Notes: generated from the letters alone by a model not told the origin. Numbered from the stretch's first letter, positions 1-8,634 are shown. The stretch: 18,888 nt of DNA from Spirochaetota bacterium (GCA_009908735.1 JAAAOR010000129.1:1-18888), one strand, 5' to 3'. Numbers and translations: made by a program.

Positions 1-127
1 TTACGCCGATAAAGGGAGTACCGGCCCGAGGCCGAATCGGAGGCCCACGGCCGGCCCCGACCGCGGGGACGGAGGAGCCGGGACCCGAGCGGCCCGCGGG
101 GACACGGCCCGGGGGGACGGAGGACGC

Positions 128-1258
128 ATGAGCTGCCGCCACATACTACGCCCACGCCGCCTTCTGTGGCTCGGCTTGTTGCTTACGGTTGCAACGGCCA
201 CGGCGGCAGCGCAGGAGAATGTAGCGCAGCAGCAGCCGACGCTGAGCTACGTCGAGGGAGCGGTGGAGGTGGTGCGCGAGCACCGCACGCTGCAACCGGG
301 GCTGCTCTTCGGCGCTCGGCTCGAGTCCTTCGACTTCATCGAAACCGGCGTCGATGGTGTCGCCGAAATGCGCCTCGTCGCCGAATCCGGCGCCGCGGCG
401 GGGACGGAGGCGCAGGCCGGCGCCTCCGCCGGAACAGAGGCGGCTGCGCCGGCATCCACGACCCGCCTGCGTCTCGATCCCGACTCCGCACTCATGCTTC
501 ACACGCTCAGCCCGCTCGTCGTCGAGCTCATCTACGGCTCTCTTTCCGCAGAGACCGGCGTCGGCGGCGACGTTACTGTGTTGGTGCGTGAGGGCGCTGT
601 GGAGGCGGGCAATACCGCTGTTACCGTCGCTCGGGGTGCGCTCGGCCGACTTCGGGTGGAGGCGATAGAGGGGCGGGCGAGCGTCACCGTGGAGGGGGAG
701 GATCCGCCACGCCTCTTCGCCCGGGAAGACCGCTCCGTGCTCCTAGATCCCGACCGCCGCGCCTTCGAAAATACGGTTCCCTCAGGGGATATCGGGCAGT
801 GGCGCGGTGCGCGGCTCATGGTCGCGGCCATGGCCGCCGCGGGTTCCGGCGAGGTCCACGCGGGAATCCTCGAGCGTAGCCGGCTCTATACCGCGGCCAA
901 GGCAGCGTTCGACAGCGCCCACGCCGAAGCCGTCCGGGCCGAGCCGTCCATTCTTGGCTGGATGCGCTCGTCCGACCTCGAGCGCTCGCTCGGCGACGAC
1001 ACCGCTTCCACGCTCGACGCGCCCCTGGCCACTCTCGAGGGGGCTCGTCGGGAGTTCGAGCCGCTGTTTCGCGAGCTCGAAGCGCTGGTGACCGTTGTTG
1101 GCGCCGAGGTATTGCCGGCGAGCGTGTCGGAGGACTCACGCATAATCGAGGAGCGCCTTCACACCGCGCGACATCTTCTGCGGTTGTTTTTCGAGAGCCA
1201 AGGGCGGCTGCCGGAGGCCGGAGGGGGCACGACGGCACTCCCCGCCCGCGGGATGTAG
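128..1258 (+). CDS. Secreted FecR-domain protein
   Basis: This 376-residue protein starts with a signal peptide: basic residues HILRPRR, a hydrophobic stretch at about 12-25, and a likely cleavage near the AAAQ at 26-29. No lipobox cysteine is present, so export to the periplasm or surface is inferred. Residues about 40-185 look like a FecR-type beta domain, with a G-x-L-x-x-G...D-x-I-x-T pattern near 58-73 and beta-rich segments after it. An alanine/threonine-rich insert at about 86-112 carries the pentamer AGTEA twice and interrupts the domain. The C-terminal half is helical and resembles nothing I know. The ATG has a GGAGG at 119-123. The reading frame is open back to the window edge, so a longer start cannot be excluded, but the signal peptide favours this one. 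In other bacteria FecR domains occur in regulators and in wall- or sugar-binding proteins; the function here is unknown. Confidence 0.75.
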   Translation: MSCRHILRPRRLLWLGLLLTVATATAAAQENVAQQQPTLSYVEGAVEVVREHRTLQPGLLFGARLESFDFIETGVDGVAEMRLVAESGAAAGTEAQAGASAGTEAAAPASTTRLRLDPDSALMLHTLSPLVVELIYGSLSAETGVGGDVTVLVREGAVEAGNTAVTVARGALGRLRVEAIEGRASVTVEGEDPPRLFAREDRSVLLDPDRRAFENTVPSGDIGQWRGARLMVAAMAAAGSGEVHAGILERSRLYTAAKAAFDSAHAEAVRAEPSILGWMRSSDLERSLGDDTASTLDAPLATLEGARREFEPLFRELEALVTVVGAEVLPASVSEDSRIIEERLHTARHLLRLFFESQGRLPEAGGGTTALPARGM

Positions 1259-1265
1259 CCGCGGG
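1245..1265. other. Inverted repeat in the FecR/cheD convergent gap
   Basis: CCCGCGG and CCGCGGG form a perfect 7-bp stem around a 7-nt loop. The loop includes the TAG stop of the FecR-domain gene, and the cheD stop begins 3 bp past the stem. With only 9 bp between the two convergent genes, it could act as a stem-loop for both transcripts. No T-tract follows on either strand, so a canonical intrinsic terminator is not shown. Confidence 0.35.
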
Positions 1266-1267
1266 GC

Positions 1268-1861
1268 TCACTCGAAGAGGGTGACGTCGCCTTTGCGCTT
1301 CTGCCCCCGCTTTCTGAGGCTTTCGAGGTACTCTTCCTCTTCCTTCTCCACGTCTACGATGAGCTTGCCGGTTATCCGCTTCAGCATCACCTTGAAGGTC
1401 TGAGGGTCGAGAAAGATCTTTCGGCCCACGGTCCCGCCCACGTCGGAGGTCTCCACGGCAATACTCTCCGTCTCGAGATACTCGAAGGCAAAGCGTATGT
1501 TACTCTGCGGCACGCCGCCGTTCTCGCCCACCTCGTTCTGCAGCACATGGCCACCGCCGAAGACTTTGGCCCGCAGCCGTTCCTTGCGGGCGCCCATTTT
1601 GATGAGATCGTTTATCAGGAGCTCCATCGCGAACATGCCGTACTTGCCGGTCTCCGAAGTCATAAAGCTCCGAGAGTCGAGGGAGCCGGGCAACATGAAG
1701 TGGTTGAGGCCACCGAGCCGTAGCCTGGAGTCGTAGAGCGCGACGCCTACGCAGCTACCGAGCACCGTAGAGATCATGATGGGCTCGGCCGATGCGAGGT
1801 ATTCGCCCGGATGGAGGATGTAGACCTGTTTGCCGAACTTGCCGTTGTAGTGCTGATACAC
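1268..1861 (-). CDS. cheD: Chemoreceptor glutamine deamidase CheD
   Basis: CheD deamidates (and can demethylate) glutamine residues in chemoreceptors and in some species interacts with CheC. The 197-residue product shows the family core: STVLGSC with the catalytic cysteine at 37, the GGLNHFMLP segment with histidine 54 (17 residues after the cysteine, as in known CheD), then KVFGGGH, a DVGG segment and a GR-x-I-F segment. The Ser/Thr expected before the cysteine is supplied by Ser31-Thr32. I chose the GTG at 1861 because the family usually begins only about 25-40 residues before the cysteine and because it lies 13 nt after the stop of the upstream gene, suggesting translational coupling. An in-frame ATG at 1936 would add 25 residues inside the upstream gene. 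The tail from about 175 is highly charged (KEEEEYLESLRKRGQKRK). A very probable partner is the receptor-like protein encoded just upstream. Confidence 0.9.
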   Translation of the reverse strand: MYQHYNGKFGKQVYILHPGEYLASAEPIMISTVLGSCVGVALYDSRLRLGGLNHFMLPGSLDSRSFMTSETGKYGMFAMELLINDLIKMGARKERLRAKVFGGGHVLQNEVGENGGVPQSNIRFAFEYLETESIAVETSDVGGTVGRKIFLDPQTFKVMLKRITGKLIVDVEKEEEEYLESLRKRGQKRKGDVTLFE

Positions 1862-1874
1862 AACGATTCCAGTT

Positions 1875-3662
1875 TTAAAACATGGTGATTTCGCCGGAGG
1901 GGGTGCCGTCCTCAACATCGAAGCCGGCGATCTCACCTGCGGATTTCTTATGGGTAAATATAGTGAATCTTTCTATCATCGACTTTAGTCGATCGCTCCT
2001 AATTCGCCACTCGGTCAGCCCCCGCGCTTCGAGGAGCGGCTGCATCCGAGTTCGGGCGGCTGCCTGCACCTCACGCAGCTGTGAGTTGATGGTGTCGATC
2101 TGAGTGAGGAGCTTTTCGAGCTCGTCGAGCTGTTCCTTCATTTCACGGAAAAGTCGAACGAAGCGCTCGCTGAATAGCGACATACCCTCGATTCGCGCAC
2201 CGAGGGTCTGCTTCGCCTCGGCGAGCTCTCCGGAGAGACGCTTCATGCGGGTCTCGAACTCTAAAACGAGCTTTTCCTCGTCGGTGAATACGCTTTGGTA
2301 GCGGCTTATGACCTCGCTCGTCTCGCTGATGAAGTTTTTGGTGGATTCGATCGAGACGTTCACGTCCTTCTCGATTTTGTGCGTGAGGGCGTTCATGGTC
2401 TCCACCGTCCCCGACATCTGCTGAAGCACCTCCTGCTTCGCGACCTCGATGCGCGAGGCGATGTCGATGGAGCGAAACCGCGTAATGAGCGTCGAGAAGG
2501 AGCGGAAATCGGCCTCTATCTGCGATACCTCGCCGAGTAGCTGCTCGCTGTCTCGGGTAAGGCGCCGCTTCATGTCCATCGAGTGGTGCGTGTCAGCTAA
2601 AAGCTCCTCAAGCATCTGTGACGCGCGGGCAAACAGCGCATCGAGGCCCTCTCGCTCCTCTGTCCCCGCATGCATGCTCTCATAGACGAAATTGCTTCGG
2701 TCCTTCTCCGCCTGCTCGATGATGTTGCGCGCGCTCTCCGCGTTTTCGCGGAACACCTGCAGGCTCCCGCTCATGCGCTCGCGAATATCGTCGAGAAGGG
2801 TGATGCACAGGTCGGGCAGGCTCGAGAGAAAGGACAGCTCATCAAGCACATGCTCCTCATCGTCGCTGTCCTCAACTTCCTGGAGCTCCTCGAGGGAGAT
2901 AACTACGTGATCCACCGACTGCTTGATGATGTCCTGGACCTGCACTTCCTGCATGATGTTCGAGAGCGGCTGCTTAATGCTGCGTGATCTATCGCGGATC
3001 GACTCGAGCACCGTGGCGGTCTGCTCGATGCCGCTGAGAAAAGCATCGAAGCTACCGGAGAGCCGCTCGCGAAATCGGCCGAAGAGCTCGTCCTGATTTT
3101 CCTTCACCGAAGCCATCTCGTTTCGAAACTCTCTAAACTCCTCGAGAAGCGTGCCGCCCCGATGGGTGATGGTGTCGGTGAGATCAATCGTGCGACTGGA
3201 GAGGCGTTTGAGCTCTTCCGTGATATAGGAAAAGGCCTTGCCTGCGCTACCGCTCTTGAGGGCGACGGTCATGGCGTTGATGGAAACGAGCTCCATCTCT
3301 ATGGAATCTTCCTTGATCTCTCCGATGAGCGTGTCGAGCTCGCCGAGAGTCTTGATGCCCCCATCGAGCTCCGAGAACAAGCGCTCGTCCTGAGCATGCA
3401 TTTCCCCGAAAGACCCCGTCGCCTCGCTCACCGCAGCCCGCGCTTCCTCGATGACGCGGGCAAGGCGTCCGCCCTCTTGCCGGTCGTCACCGGCCCGCAG
3501 GCTGTCGACCACTTCGCAGGACGCGGTGAGACTCACCTCCATTTCGGAGTGCAAGCGCGGAAACTGTTCTCCGAGGCTGAGAAAGATCCGCTCGGTATCT
3601 GCAACCAGATTGTGAAGTGATTCAATGAGCTCGTCTTTCTTGGAGATATTAACCTTTTCCAT
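1875..3662 (-). CDS. Soluble chemoreceptor-like coiled-coil protein
   Basis: This 595-residue protein is almost entirely predicted helix or coiled coil, with no signal peptide, membrane segment or recognisable HAMP or sensor domain. Residues about 122-158 (MELVSINAMTVALKSG, then AGKAFSYITEELKRLS) align by eye with the chemoreceptor signalling tip ([33 protein letters not shown]). The glutamate of the IEAAR core is replaced by valine and its arginine by lysine, so normal CheA/CheW binding is doubtful. A second, weaker tip-like stretch (RFRSIDIASRIEVAKQE) lies at 395-411. A QDIIKQ-x4-HV segment at 243-253 resembles a motif seen after the tip in some receptors and in CheZ-like proteins. The gene ends 13 nt before cheD, so it may be a CheD target or scaffold. 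The ATG is preceded directly by AAAAGG and by a promoter only 7 nt upstream. Its role is inferred. Confidence 0.7.
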   Translation of the reverse strand: MEKVNISKKDELIESLHNLVADTERIFLSLGEQFPRLHSEMEVSLTASCEVVDSLRAGDDRQEGGRLARVIEEARAAVSEATGSFGEMHAQDERLFSELDGGIKTLGELDTLIGEIKEDSIEMELVSINAMTVALKSGSAGKAFSYITEELKRLSSRTIDLTDTITHRGGTLLEEFREFRNEMASVKENQDELFGRFRERLSGSFDAFLSGIEQTATVLESIRDRSRSIKQPLSNIMQEVQVQDIIKQSVDHVVISLEELQEVEDSDDEEHVLDELSFLSSLPDLCITLLDDIRERMSGSLQVFRENAESARNIIEQAEKDRSNFVYESMHAGTEEREGLDALFARASQMLEELLADTHHSMDMKRRLTRDSEQLLGEVSQIEADFRSFSTLITRFRSIDIASRIEVAKQEVLQQMSGTVETMNALTHKIEKDVNVSIESTKNFISETSEVISRYQSVFTDEEKLVLEFETRMKRLSGELAEAKQTLGARIEGMSLFSERFVRLFREMKEQLDELEKLLTQIDTINSQLREVQAAARTRMQPLLEARGLTEWRIRSDRLKSMIERFTIFTHKKSAGEIAGFDVEDGTPSGEITMF

Positions 3663-3669
3663 CCTTTTG

Positions 3670-3698
3670 AGTATAGATCAGGTGAGGCTGCGGCGCAA
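3670..3698 (-). promoter_or_regulatory. Promoter of the receptor-like gene/cheD unit, near-leaderless
   Basis: On the minus strand TTGCGC (3698-3693) is followed after exactly 17 bp by TATACT (3675-3670). The start ATG at 3662 comes 7 nt after the -10 hexamer, so the transcription start would fall on or beside the start codon. AAAAGG touches the ATG but would be mostly upstream of the mRNA 5' end. Confidence 0.55.
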
Positions 3699-3720
3699 GC
3701 CGAACCGGCCATTTTCGGCG

Positions 3721-3749
3721 AAAAAAAGGGCCGGCGCGCGGCCGACCCT
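3721..3749 (-). terminator. Intrinsic terminator of the ABC ATPase gene
   Basis: Read on the minus strand, AGGGTCGG and CCGGCCCT form an 8-bp stem with one G-U pair around a short GC-rich loop, followed by seven T residues. It sits 63 bp past the stop of the ATPase gene and just before the promoter of the next minus-strand gene. It therefore separates the two transcription units. This is the only textbook intrinsic terminator I found in the window. Confidence 0.85.
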
Positions 3750-3811
3750 CTGCGTTTCGTAGATTCTGTGGTGCTCAGCCTCGACCGCAGCAGCGCGACG
3801 CCGAGGTGGGC

Positions 3812-4927
<1,116 letters not shown>

Positions 4928-4961
4928 GTGCAACCTCCAGTAGAGTTATCTTATGCTCACC

Positions 4962-4990
4962 ATGTTACGCCGGGTTGTGGCCGTTGTCAA
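4962..4990 (-). promoter_or_regulatory. Promoter of the ABC ATPase gene
   Basis: On the minus strand a consensus TTGACA (4990-4985), a 17-bp spacer and TAACAT (4967-4962) stand about 35 bp before the ATG. The predicted leader of roughly 28 nt carries GGAGG. This is an ordinary leadered start, unlike many others in the window. Confidence 0.6.
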
Positions 4991-5012
4991 TTGTTGAGTT
5001 AGTGAAGCGCGT

Positions 5013-5028
5013 GCGGCGCCGGCGCCGC
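5013..5028. other. 16-bp GC palindrome downstream of the binding-protein gene
   Basis: GCGGCGCCGGCGCCGC is a perfect palindrome 32 bp past the stop of the solute-binding-protein gene and upstream of the ATPase promoter. As RNA it could fold with a 4-nt loop and may slow or end transcription from the upstream gene. No T-tract follows on the minus strand, so its role as a terminator is only possible. Confidence 0.3.
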
Positions 5029-5059
5029 TGACGCCGCCGACGAAGGAGGACGCGCGGCG

Positions 5060-6325
5060 TCAGTCCCCCTTTTGCAGTACCCAGGCCCGTATCTCGCGCC
5101 GCAGCTCCTCCGCGGTTGCATCATCGGTGAGCTCACGGCTCAGCCACGGTTGGATAACATTCTCTTTGATCTCATTCCAGTTTTTGGGTACCTGCAGCGG
5201 GAAATCCAAGAGGCTTGCCGGCGGCACCCTGCCGAGGATGCCGGGAAACGCACGCGGAAGCTCCTCCTCGTTTGTTGCCACCAGCGCGGAGAACCCGCCG
5301 GCGATGCCGAACTGCTCGATACGTTTTCGCGAGATCGCATCGATCAGTGCCGCCTGCGTTTCCGCGTCGAAGAGCCACCTGATGAAGTCACGCCCGGCCC
5401 CGGCATGCTCGGCCTCCGCGGGAATGCCCACGTGGGAGATGTTTTCCAGCACCGGAATGCTTCCGTCCCGAGAAAGCCACCGCACGTCTACGTTGCGACG
5501 CGAGCTCTCCACCATTGAGTAGAAGCGGGTTGCCGTTGTGTAGCTGAAGCGGATGCGGTCGCGAAGGAGGAGTTGGTAAGGGGGGTCATAGAGGTAGCGC
5601 TCCTCAAAGGTTCGCTCGGTGTCGAAGCCGCCGTTTGTCTCCTCCACCCAGCTGCGCACATACGCGACCGCATCCTCGAGGGCCCCGTGGTTCCACACGG
5701 CGTTTCGCCGGCCCTGTTCGCGGAAGTTCGCGCCGTAGCTCATAGCCAGCACGTAGACGAACTCGCCGCTCCATCGCGGGGAGAAGCCCATTCGCACATA
5801 GCTCCCATCGGTGGTTTCATTGAACGCAGCCGCTTCCTCGCGCAGGCGCTCGACGGGCAAGCGGAACTGGGCGAGCCCTTCATTGAGCGCGGAGCGCTTG
5901 AACATGGCCGCCGGCAGGTCAAACGCGACCGGTAGCAAGTAGGTCTCTTCGTTTCGGCGGCCGAGGCTGAGCAGGCCGGGGTAAAAGGCGCCGGCGTCGA
6001 GCTCGTCGCCGGCAAGGATATCGTCGAGGGGCGTAAAATGGACGAAGGTGCTTTCGTTGGCGAGAAAGTCGCCGAGTACGAGGTCGGGATGCTGCTGGCG
6101 CTCAAGGAGGGCGTCGGCGGGCTGTGGGGTAAACTCCACTTCGATCTTGTAGCGTTCCTGCTGCGCGTTATACATCTCTACGTAGGCGGCCACAGCGGTG
6201 CGATCCGTCCACATGGTGGCGGTCACGGTTCCCCGGCGCTCGCAACTTGCGAGCAAACTCGCGAGCGCGATGACAAGTAGGACGGTGATCAGCGCCGGGG
6301 CGGCGCGGAAGATGCGGCGGTTCAC
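5060..6325 (-). CDS. Lipoprotein extracellular solute-binding protein, family 1-like
   Basis: The 421-residue product has an N-terminal basic patch (VNRRIFR), a hydrophobic stretch and the lipobox LASC with the lipidated cysteine at 28. It then reads like a carbohydrate-type solute-binding protein: TVTATMWTDRTAVAAYVEMYN (the start of the first lobe), a PDLVLGDF segment, and an LLPVAFDLPAAMFKRSALNE segment typical of the hinge and second lobe. It would capture a ligand, probably a sugar, outside the cytoplasmic membrane and deliver it to an ABC permease. I chose the GTG at 6325 because a consensus promoter occupies the upstream part of the open frame (which extends to a GTG at 6376), leaving 9 nt between the -10 and this GTG. 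Permeases are absent; the only transport neighbour is the ATPase downstream. The ligand is unknown. Confidence 0.8.
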   Translation of the reverse strand: MNRRIFRAAPALITVLLVIALASLLASCERRGTVTATMWTDRTAVAAYVEMYNAQQERYKIEVEFTPQPADALLERQQHPDLVLGDFLANESTFVHFTPLDDILAGDELDAGAFYPGLLSLGRRNEETYLLPVAFDLPAAMFKRSALNEGLAQFRLPVERLREEAAAFNETTDGSYVRMGFSPRWSGEFVYVLAMSYGANFREQGRRNAVWNHGALEDAVAYVRSWVEETNGGFDTERTFEERYLYDPPYQLLLRDRIRFSYTTATRFYSMVESSRRNVDVRWLSRDGSIPVLENISHVGIPAEAEHAGAGRDFIRWLFDAETQAALIDAISRKRIEQFGIAGGFSALVATNEEELPRAFPGILGRVPPASLLDFPLQVPKNWNEIKENVIQPWLSRELTDDATAEELRREIRAWVLQKGD

Positions 6326-6334
6326 GGTTCGGCC

Positions 6335-6363
6335 ATAGTATGGGCGCGAGGGGGCACTGTCAA
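6335..6363 (-). promoter_or_regulatory. Promoter of the solute-binding-protein gene, near-leaderless
   Basis: On the minus strand a consensus TTGACA (6363-6358), a 17-bp spacer and TACTAT (6340-6335) end 9 nt before the GTG at 6325. The mRNA leader would be only about 2-4 nt. No Shine-Dalgarno sequence precedes the GTG. The promoter lies inside the longer open frame, so it decides the start. Confidence 0.6.
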
Positions 6364-6410
6364 TTCCAGGCTGCACTCTCAGGGGTCTGGAATCGGCAAC
6401 ACGTATGCGC

Positions 6411-6416
6411 TATACT
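6411..6416 (+). promoter_or_regulatory. Probable -10 of the yqgE gene
   Basis: TATACT lies 24 nt before the ATG at 6441. The -35 at the right spacing (TGGAAT, 6388-6393) is poor. The leader would be about 18 nt and contains AGGTGG. Together with the promoter of the binding-protein gene it forms a divergent promoter region at 6326-6440. Confidence 0.4.
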
Positions 6417-6440
6417 GCCCCCAATTACGGGTAGGTGGCG

Positions 6441-7070
6441 ATGTCTGACTTCATGACCCCCCCGGGTTACGACAGAAGCGAGTATCCCGACTCTCTGACA
6501 GGCTACTTCCTCATAAGCGAAGCGGAGATGATGGACCCCAACTTCTTCCGCACGGTTGTGCTTATCATCAACCACGATGAGAACGGCGCGTTCGGCCTCG
6601 TGGTCAACCGGAAGTCCAGCCTGACACTCGGCGACGTGCTTCCAGAGTTCGACGATCCCCGCGGCTCGATACTGCCCCTCTACGTCGGCGGTCCGGTACA
6701 ACAGGAGTTCCTCTTCGTCGTGCACTCCCCCTATACCGACCACGAGCCGAGCGAAGCCTCCATCGAGCCGGTTGAAGGGGTCATTTTCGAGCCGGCCTTC
6801 GCGGAGGTGCAGGAGCTCTTCCACGCCGAGGGCTGGAAAGCAATACCGGCGGCGGTGCGTCCCAGGGTGCTCCTTTTTCTCGGCTACTCCGGGTGGGCGC
6901 CGGGGCAGCTCGAGACCGAGCTCGAAGAGGGCGCCTGGATTCTGCACAAAGCCCGGCCGCACATCGTGTTTCACCCCAACCCCGAGGAAGGCTGGAAAGA
7001 CGCGCTGAGGGACAAAGGCGGGCTGTACCGGATCTTCGCCGACACGAATCAAAAACCCTCCACCAACTGA
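6441..7070 (+). CDS. yqgE: YqgE/AlgH (UPF0301) family protein
   Basis: The 209-residue protein has the family hallmarks: SLTGYFLISEAEMMDPNFFRT followed by VVLIINHDENGAFGLVVN near 18-55, then LYVGGPVQQE near 75, and an LFLGYSGWAPGQLETELEEGAW segment with the usual G-Y-x-G-W-x-x-x-Q-L-E-x-E pattern. The family is widespread and cytosolic. AlgH has been linked to alginate and quorum regulation in Pseudomonas, but no biochemical activity is established. I chose ATG 6441 over a GTG at 6435 because the family starts shortly before the L-x-G-x-F-L-I motif. The CPBP protease gene begins 19 nt after its stop, so the two probably share a transcript. Confidence 0.9.
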   Translation: MSDFMTPPGYDRSEYPDSLTGYFLISEAEMMDPNFFRTVVLIINHDENGAFGLVVNRKSSLTLGDVLPEFDDPRGSILPLYVGGPVQQEFLFVVHSPYTDHEPSEASIEPVEGVIFEPAFAEVQELFHAEGWKAIPAAVRPRVLLFLGYSGWAPGQLETELEEGAWILHKARPHIVFHPNPEEGWKDALRDKGGLYRIFADTNQKPSTN

Positions 7071-7089
7071 TGAAACTGATGCCACACTG

Positions 7090-7821
7090 ATGTCGAGTTT
7101 GTCGGCCTCTCGCCTCTTCATAATCGGTATCCTCGTCGAGGGAGGACTGGGCTTGTTGGGGCTTGGGCTGGCGGCACTCGCAGGCCTCGACATCATCGGC
7201 ATGCTCCTCCCGGACCCAGGCCCGGTTGGCGGCGTCGCCGCGCTCGGCGGGCCGGTGCGGGCGGCGGTCCATGTGGCCCTCGGCGTCGCCGCGACCCTCC
7301 CGCCGCTTGCCGGGTTCTTCCGCGCGCTGCGCTCCGAGTGGCCGCCGCTTCGGCGTATCCGCCGCATCCTCGAGCACGGTCTCCTCCCGCATTTTGCCGC
7401 CCTCGGCATCCCCCGCCTCGCGCTCCTTGCCGCCCTCGCCGGAGCGGGGGAGGAGCTGTTGTTCCGTGGCTTTTTCCAGCCGGCGCTCGCGCCGGCGCTT
7501 GGTGAGCCGGCGGCACTCCTCATTGCCGCCGCCTTATTCGGGCTCGTGCACTGGATCACCCCCTTCTATGCGCTCTACGCCGGAATCCTCGGCGTCTATC
7601 TCGGTGCGCTCTTTCTGCTCACCGGGAGCCTCATTGCGCCCATCCTCTGCCATGGTGTCTACGACCTTGTTGCTCTCGGTGTGTTACACCACCGTGTTCG
7701 CCGGGCTCACGCCGTCGACGAGAACGCTGCGCACCGCCGAGCAGGCGAGGCGGGCCATCTCTCGGCGGGCATGGAAGGTGGCGCTTCCGATGTGCGGGAG
7801 GACGACGACGTTGTCGAGTGA
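7090..7821 (+). CDS. CPBP family intramembrane metalloprotease
   Basis: This 243-residue hydrophobic protein carries the three conserved motifs of the CPBP (CAAX-protease-like, Rce1-related) family: EELLFRG with Glu121, Glu122 and Arg126; FGLVHW with His154; and HGVYD with His188 and Asp192. These residues form the metal-binding active site within the membrane. Bacterial members serve in prenyl-protein processing, bacteriocin immunity or unknown tasks, and no substrate is evident here. Several membrane helices are visible, at about 7-40, 46-75, 108-120, 140-155 and 160-195. No good ribosome-binding site precedes the ATG, which lies 19 nt after yqgE, so coupling is likely. Unusually, the last 46 codons including the stop run antisense through the end of the neighbouring dehydrogenase gene, giving a charged tail (VRRAHAVDENAAHRRAGE...) that CPBP proteins do not normally have. 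The stop may once have lain near 7690. Confidence 0.8.
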   Translation: MSSLSASRLFIIGILVEGGLGLLGLGLAALAGLDIIGMLLPDPGPVGGVAALGGPVRAAVHVALGVAATLPPLAGFFRALRSEWPPLRRIRRILEHGLLPHFAALGIPRLALLAALAGAGEELLFRGFFQPALAPALGEPAALLIAAALFGLVHWITPFYALYAGILGVYLGALFLLTGSLIAPILCHGVYDLVALGVLHHRVRRAHAVDENAAHRRAGEAGHLSAGMEGGASDVREDDDVVE

Positions 7822-8634
7822 GAGGAGCTCGGTGGTAATCTCGGGCTCGAACTCGTACACGTCGATGCCGGCGCCGAAAAGCTCTCCCTCGGTGAGCGCC
7901 GTGACGAGATCATCCTCCTTGACGATGGGACCACGGCCGATGTTGACGAAGATCGCATCCTGCTTCATGCGTCGGAAGGCGTCGAGGGTGAAGCGGTGAC
8001 GCGTTTCCTCGGTGAGGGGCGCGGTGACGACTATGACGTCGGCGGTCTCGAGCATCTCATCGAAGGTGACGTACTCCGCCGGGAGCATGAGCTCGGCGTG
8101 CTCGTCGCGACGGCGCTTGGTGTAGACGACCCGCATGTCGAAGCCCCGGGCCCGCTTTGCGAGCGCCTGGCCGATGCGGCCCATGCCGAAGATGCCGATG
8201 GTGGTCCCGGCAAGCTCCTTACCGAGGTAGAGCGTCGGGGTCCACGCGACATGGCCGCTCGAGCGAGTGAAGCGATCGGCGTCGGGGATGCGCCTCGCGA
8301 CCGCCATCACGAGGGCGAAGCCGAGCTCGGCGGTGCCCTCGGTGAGCACGTGGGGGGTGTTGCACACGCGAATGTCGCGCTCGCGGGCGGCATCGAGGTC
8401 CACGTTGTTGTAGCCGACCGCGTAGTTTCCGATCACCCTGAGCTTCGGCGCGGCTTCGATGAGCCTTCGGTCGATTGGGTCGGCGAGGAGGGGCACGAGG
8501 CCGTCGGCATCCGCGACCTCGCGCTCGAGCACCTCACGGGGAATAGGTTCATCCGATTCATGGTAGAAGAGATCGACATCGGAAAAGTAGTCCCGCACGT
8601 CGAAGGGTAGCTTTCGTGTAACGATGACTTTCAT
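7684..8634 (-). CDS. D-isomer-specific 2-hydroxyacid dehydrogenase, glyoxylate/hydroxypyruvate reductase-like
   Basis: This cytosolic NAD(P)-dependent enzyme would interconvert a 2-hydroxyacid and its 2-oxoacid; similarity to glyoxylate/hydroxypyruvate reductases is strongest by eye. The 316 residues show the full-length fold: a substrate-side region with YAVGYNNVDL at 71-80, the nucleotide-binding loop GMGRIG at 150-155, catalytic Arg234 in NIGRGPIV, Glu263 in VYEFEP, and His281 in LPHIGSAT. The ATG has a strong AAAGGAG eight nt upstream. The gene is divergent from the radical SAM gene (68 bp between start codons), and its 3' end overlaps the protease gene by 138 bp. The exact substrate and cofactor preference cannot be read from motifs alone. 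Confidence 0.9.
   Translation of the reverse strand: MKVIVTRKLPFDVRDYFSDVDLFYHESDEPIPREVLEREVADADGLVPLLADPIDRRLIEAAPKLRVIGNYAVGYNNVDLDAARERDIRVCNTPHVLTEGTAELGFALVMAVARRIPDADRFTRSSGHVAWTPTLYLGKELAGTTIGIFGMGRIGQALAKRARGFDMRVVYTKRRRDEHAELMLPAEYVTFDEMLETADVIVVTAPLTEETRHRFTLDAFRRMKQDAIFVNIGRGPIVKEDDLVTALTEGELFGAGIDVYEFEPEITTELLSLDNVVVLPHIGSATFHARREMARLACSAVRSVLVDGVSPANTVV

Noticed and set aside
1..201. Minus-strand open frame at the left edge
   Set aside because: Arg/Pro-rich, without motif, antisense to the signal-peptide region of the FecR-domain gene.
6360..7559. 399-codon open frame on the minus strand
   Set aside because: It lies antisense to yqgE and the CPBP gene, which have clear family motifs. 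Its translation is Pro/Arg/Ala-rich without motifs, as expected for a shadow in GC-rich DNA.
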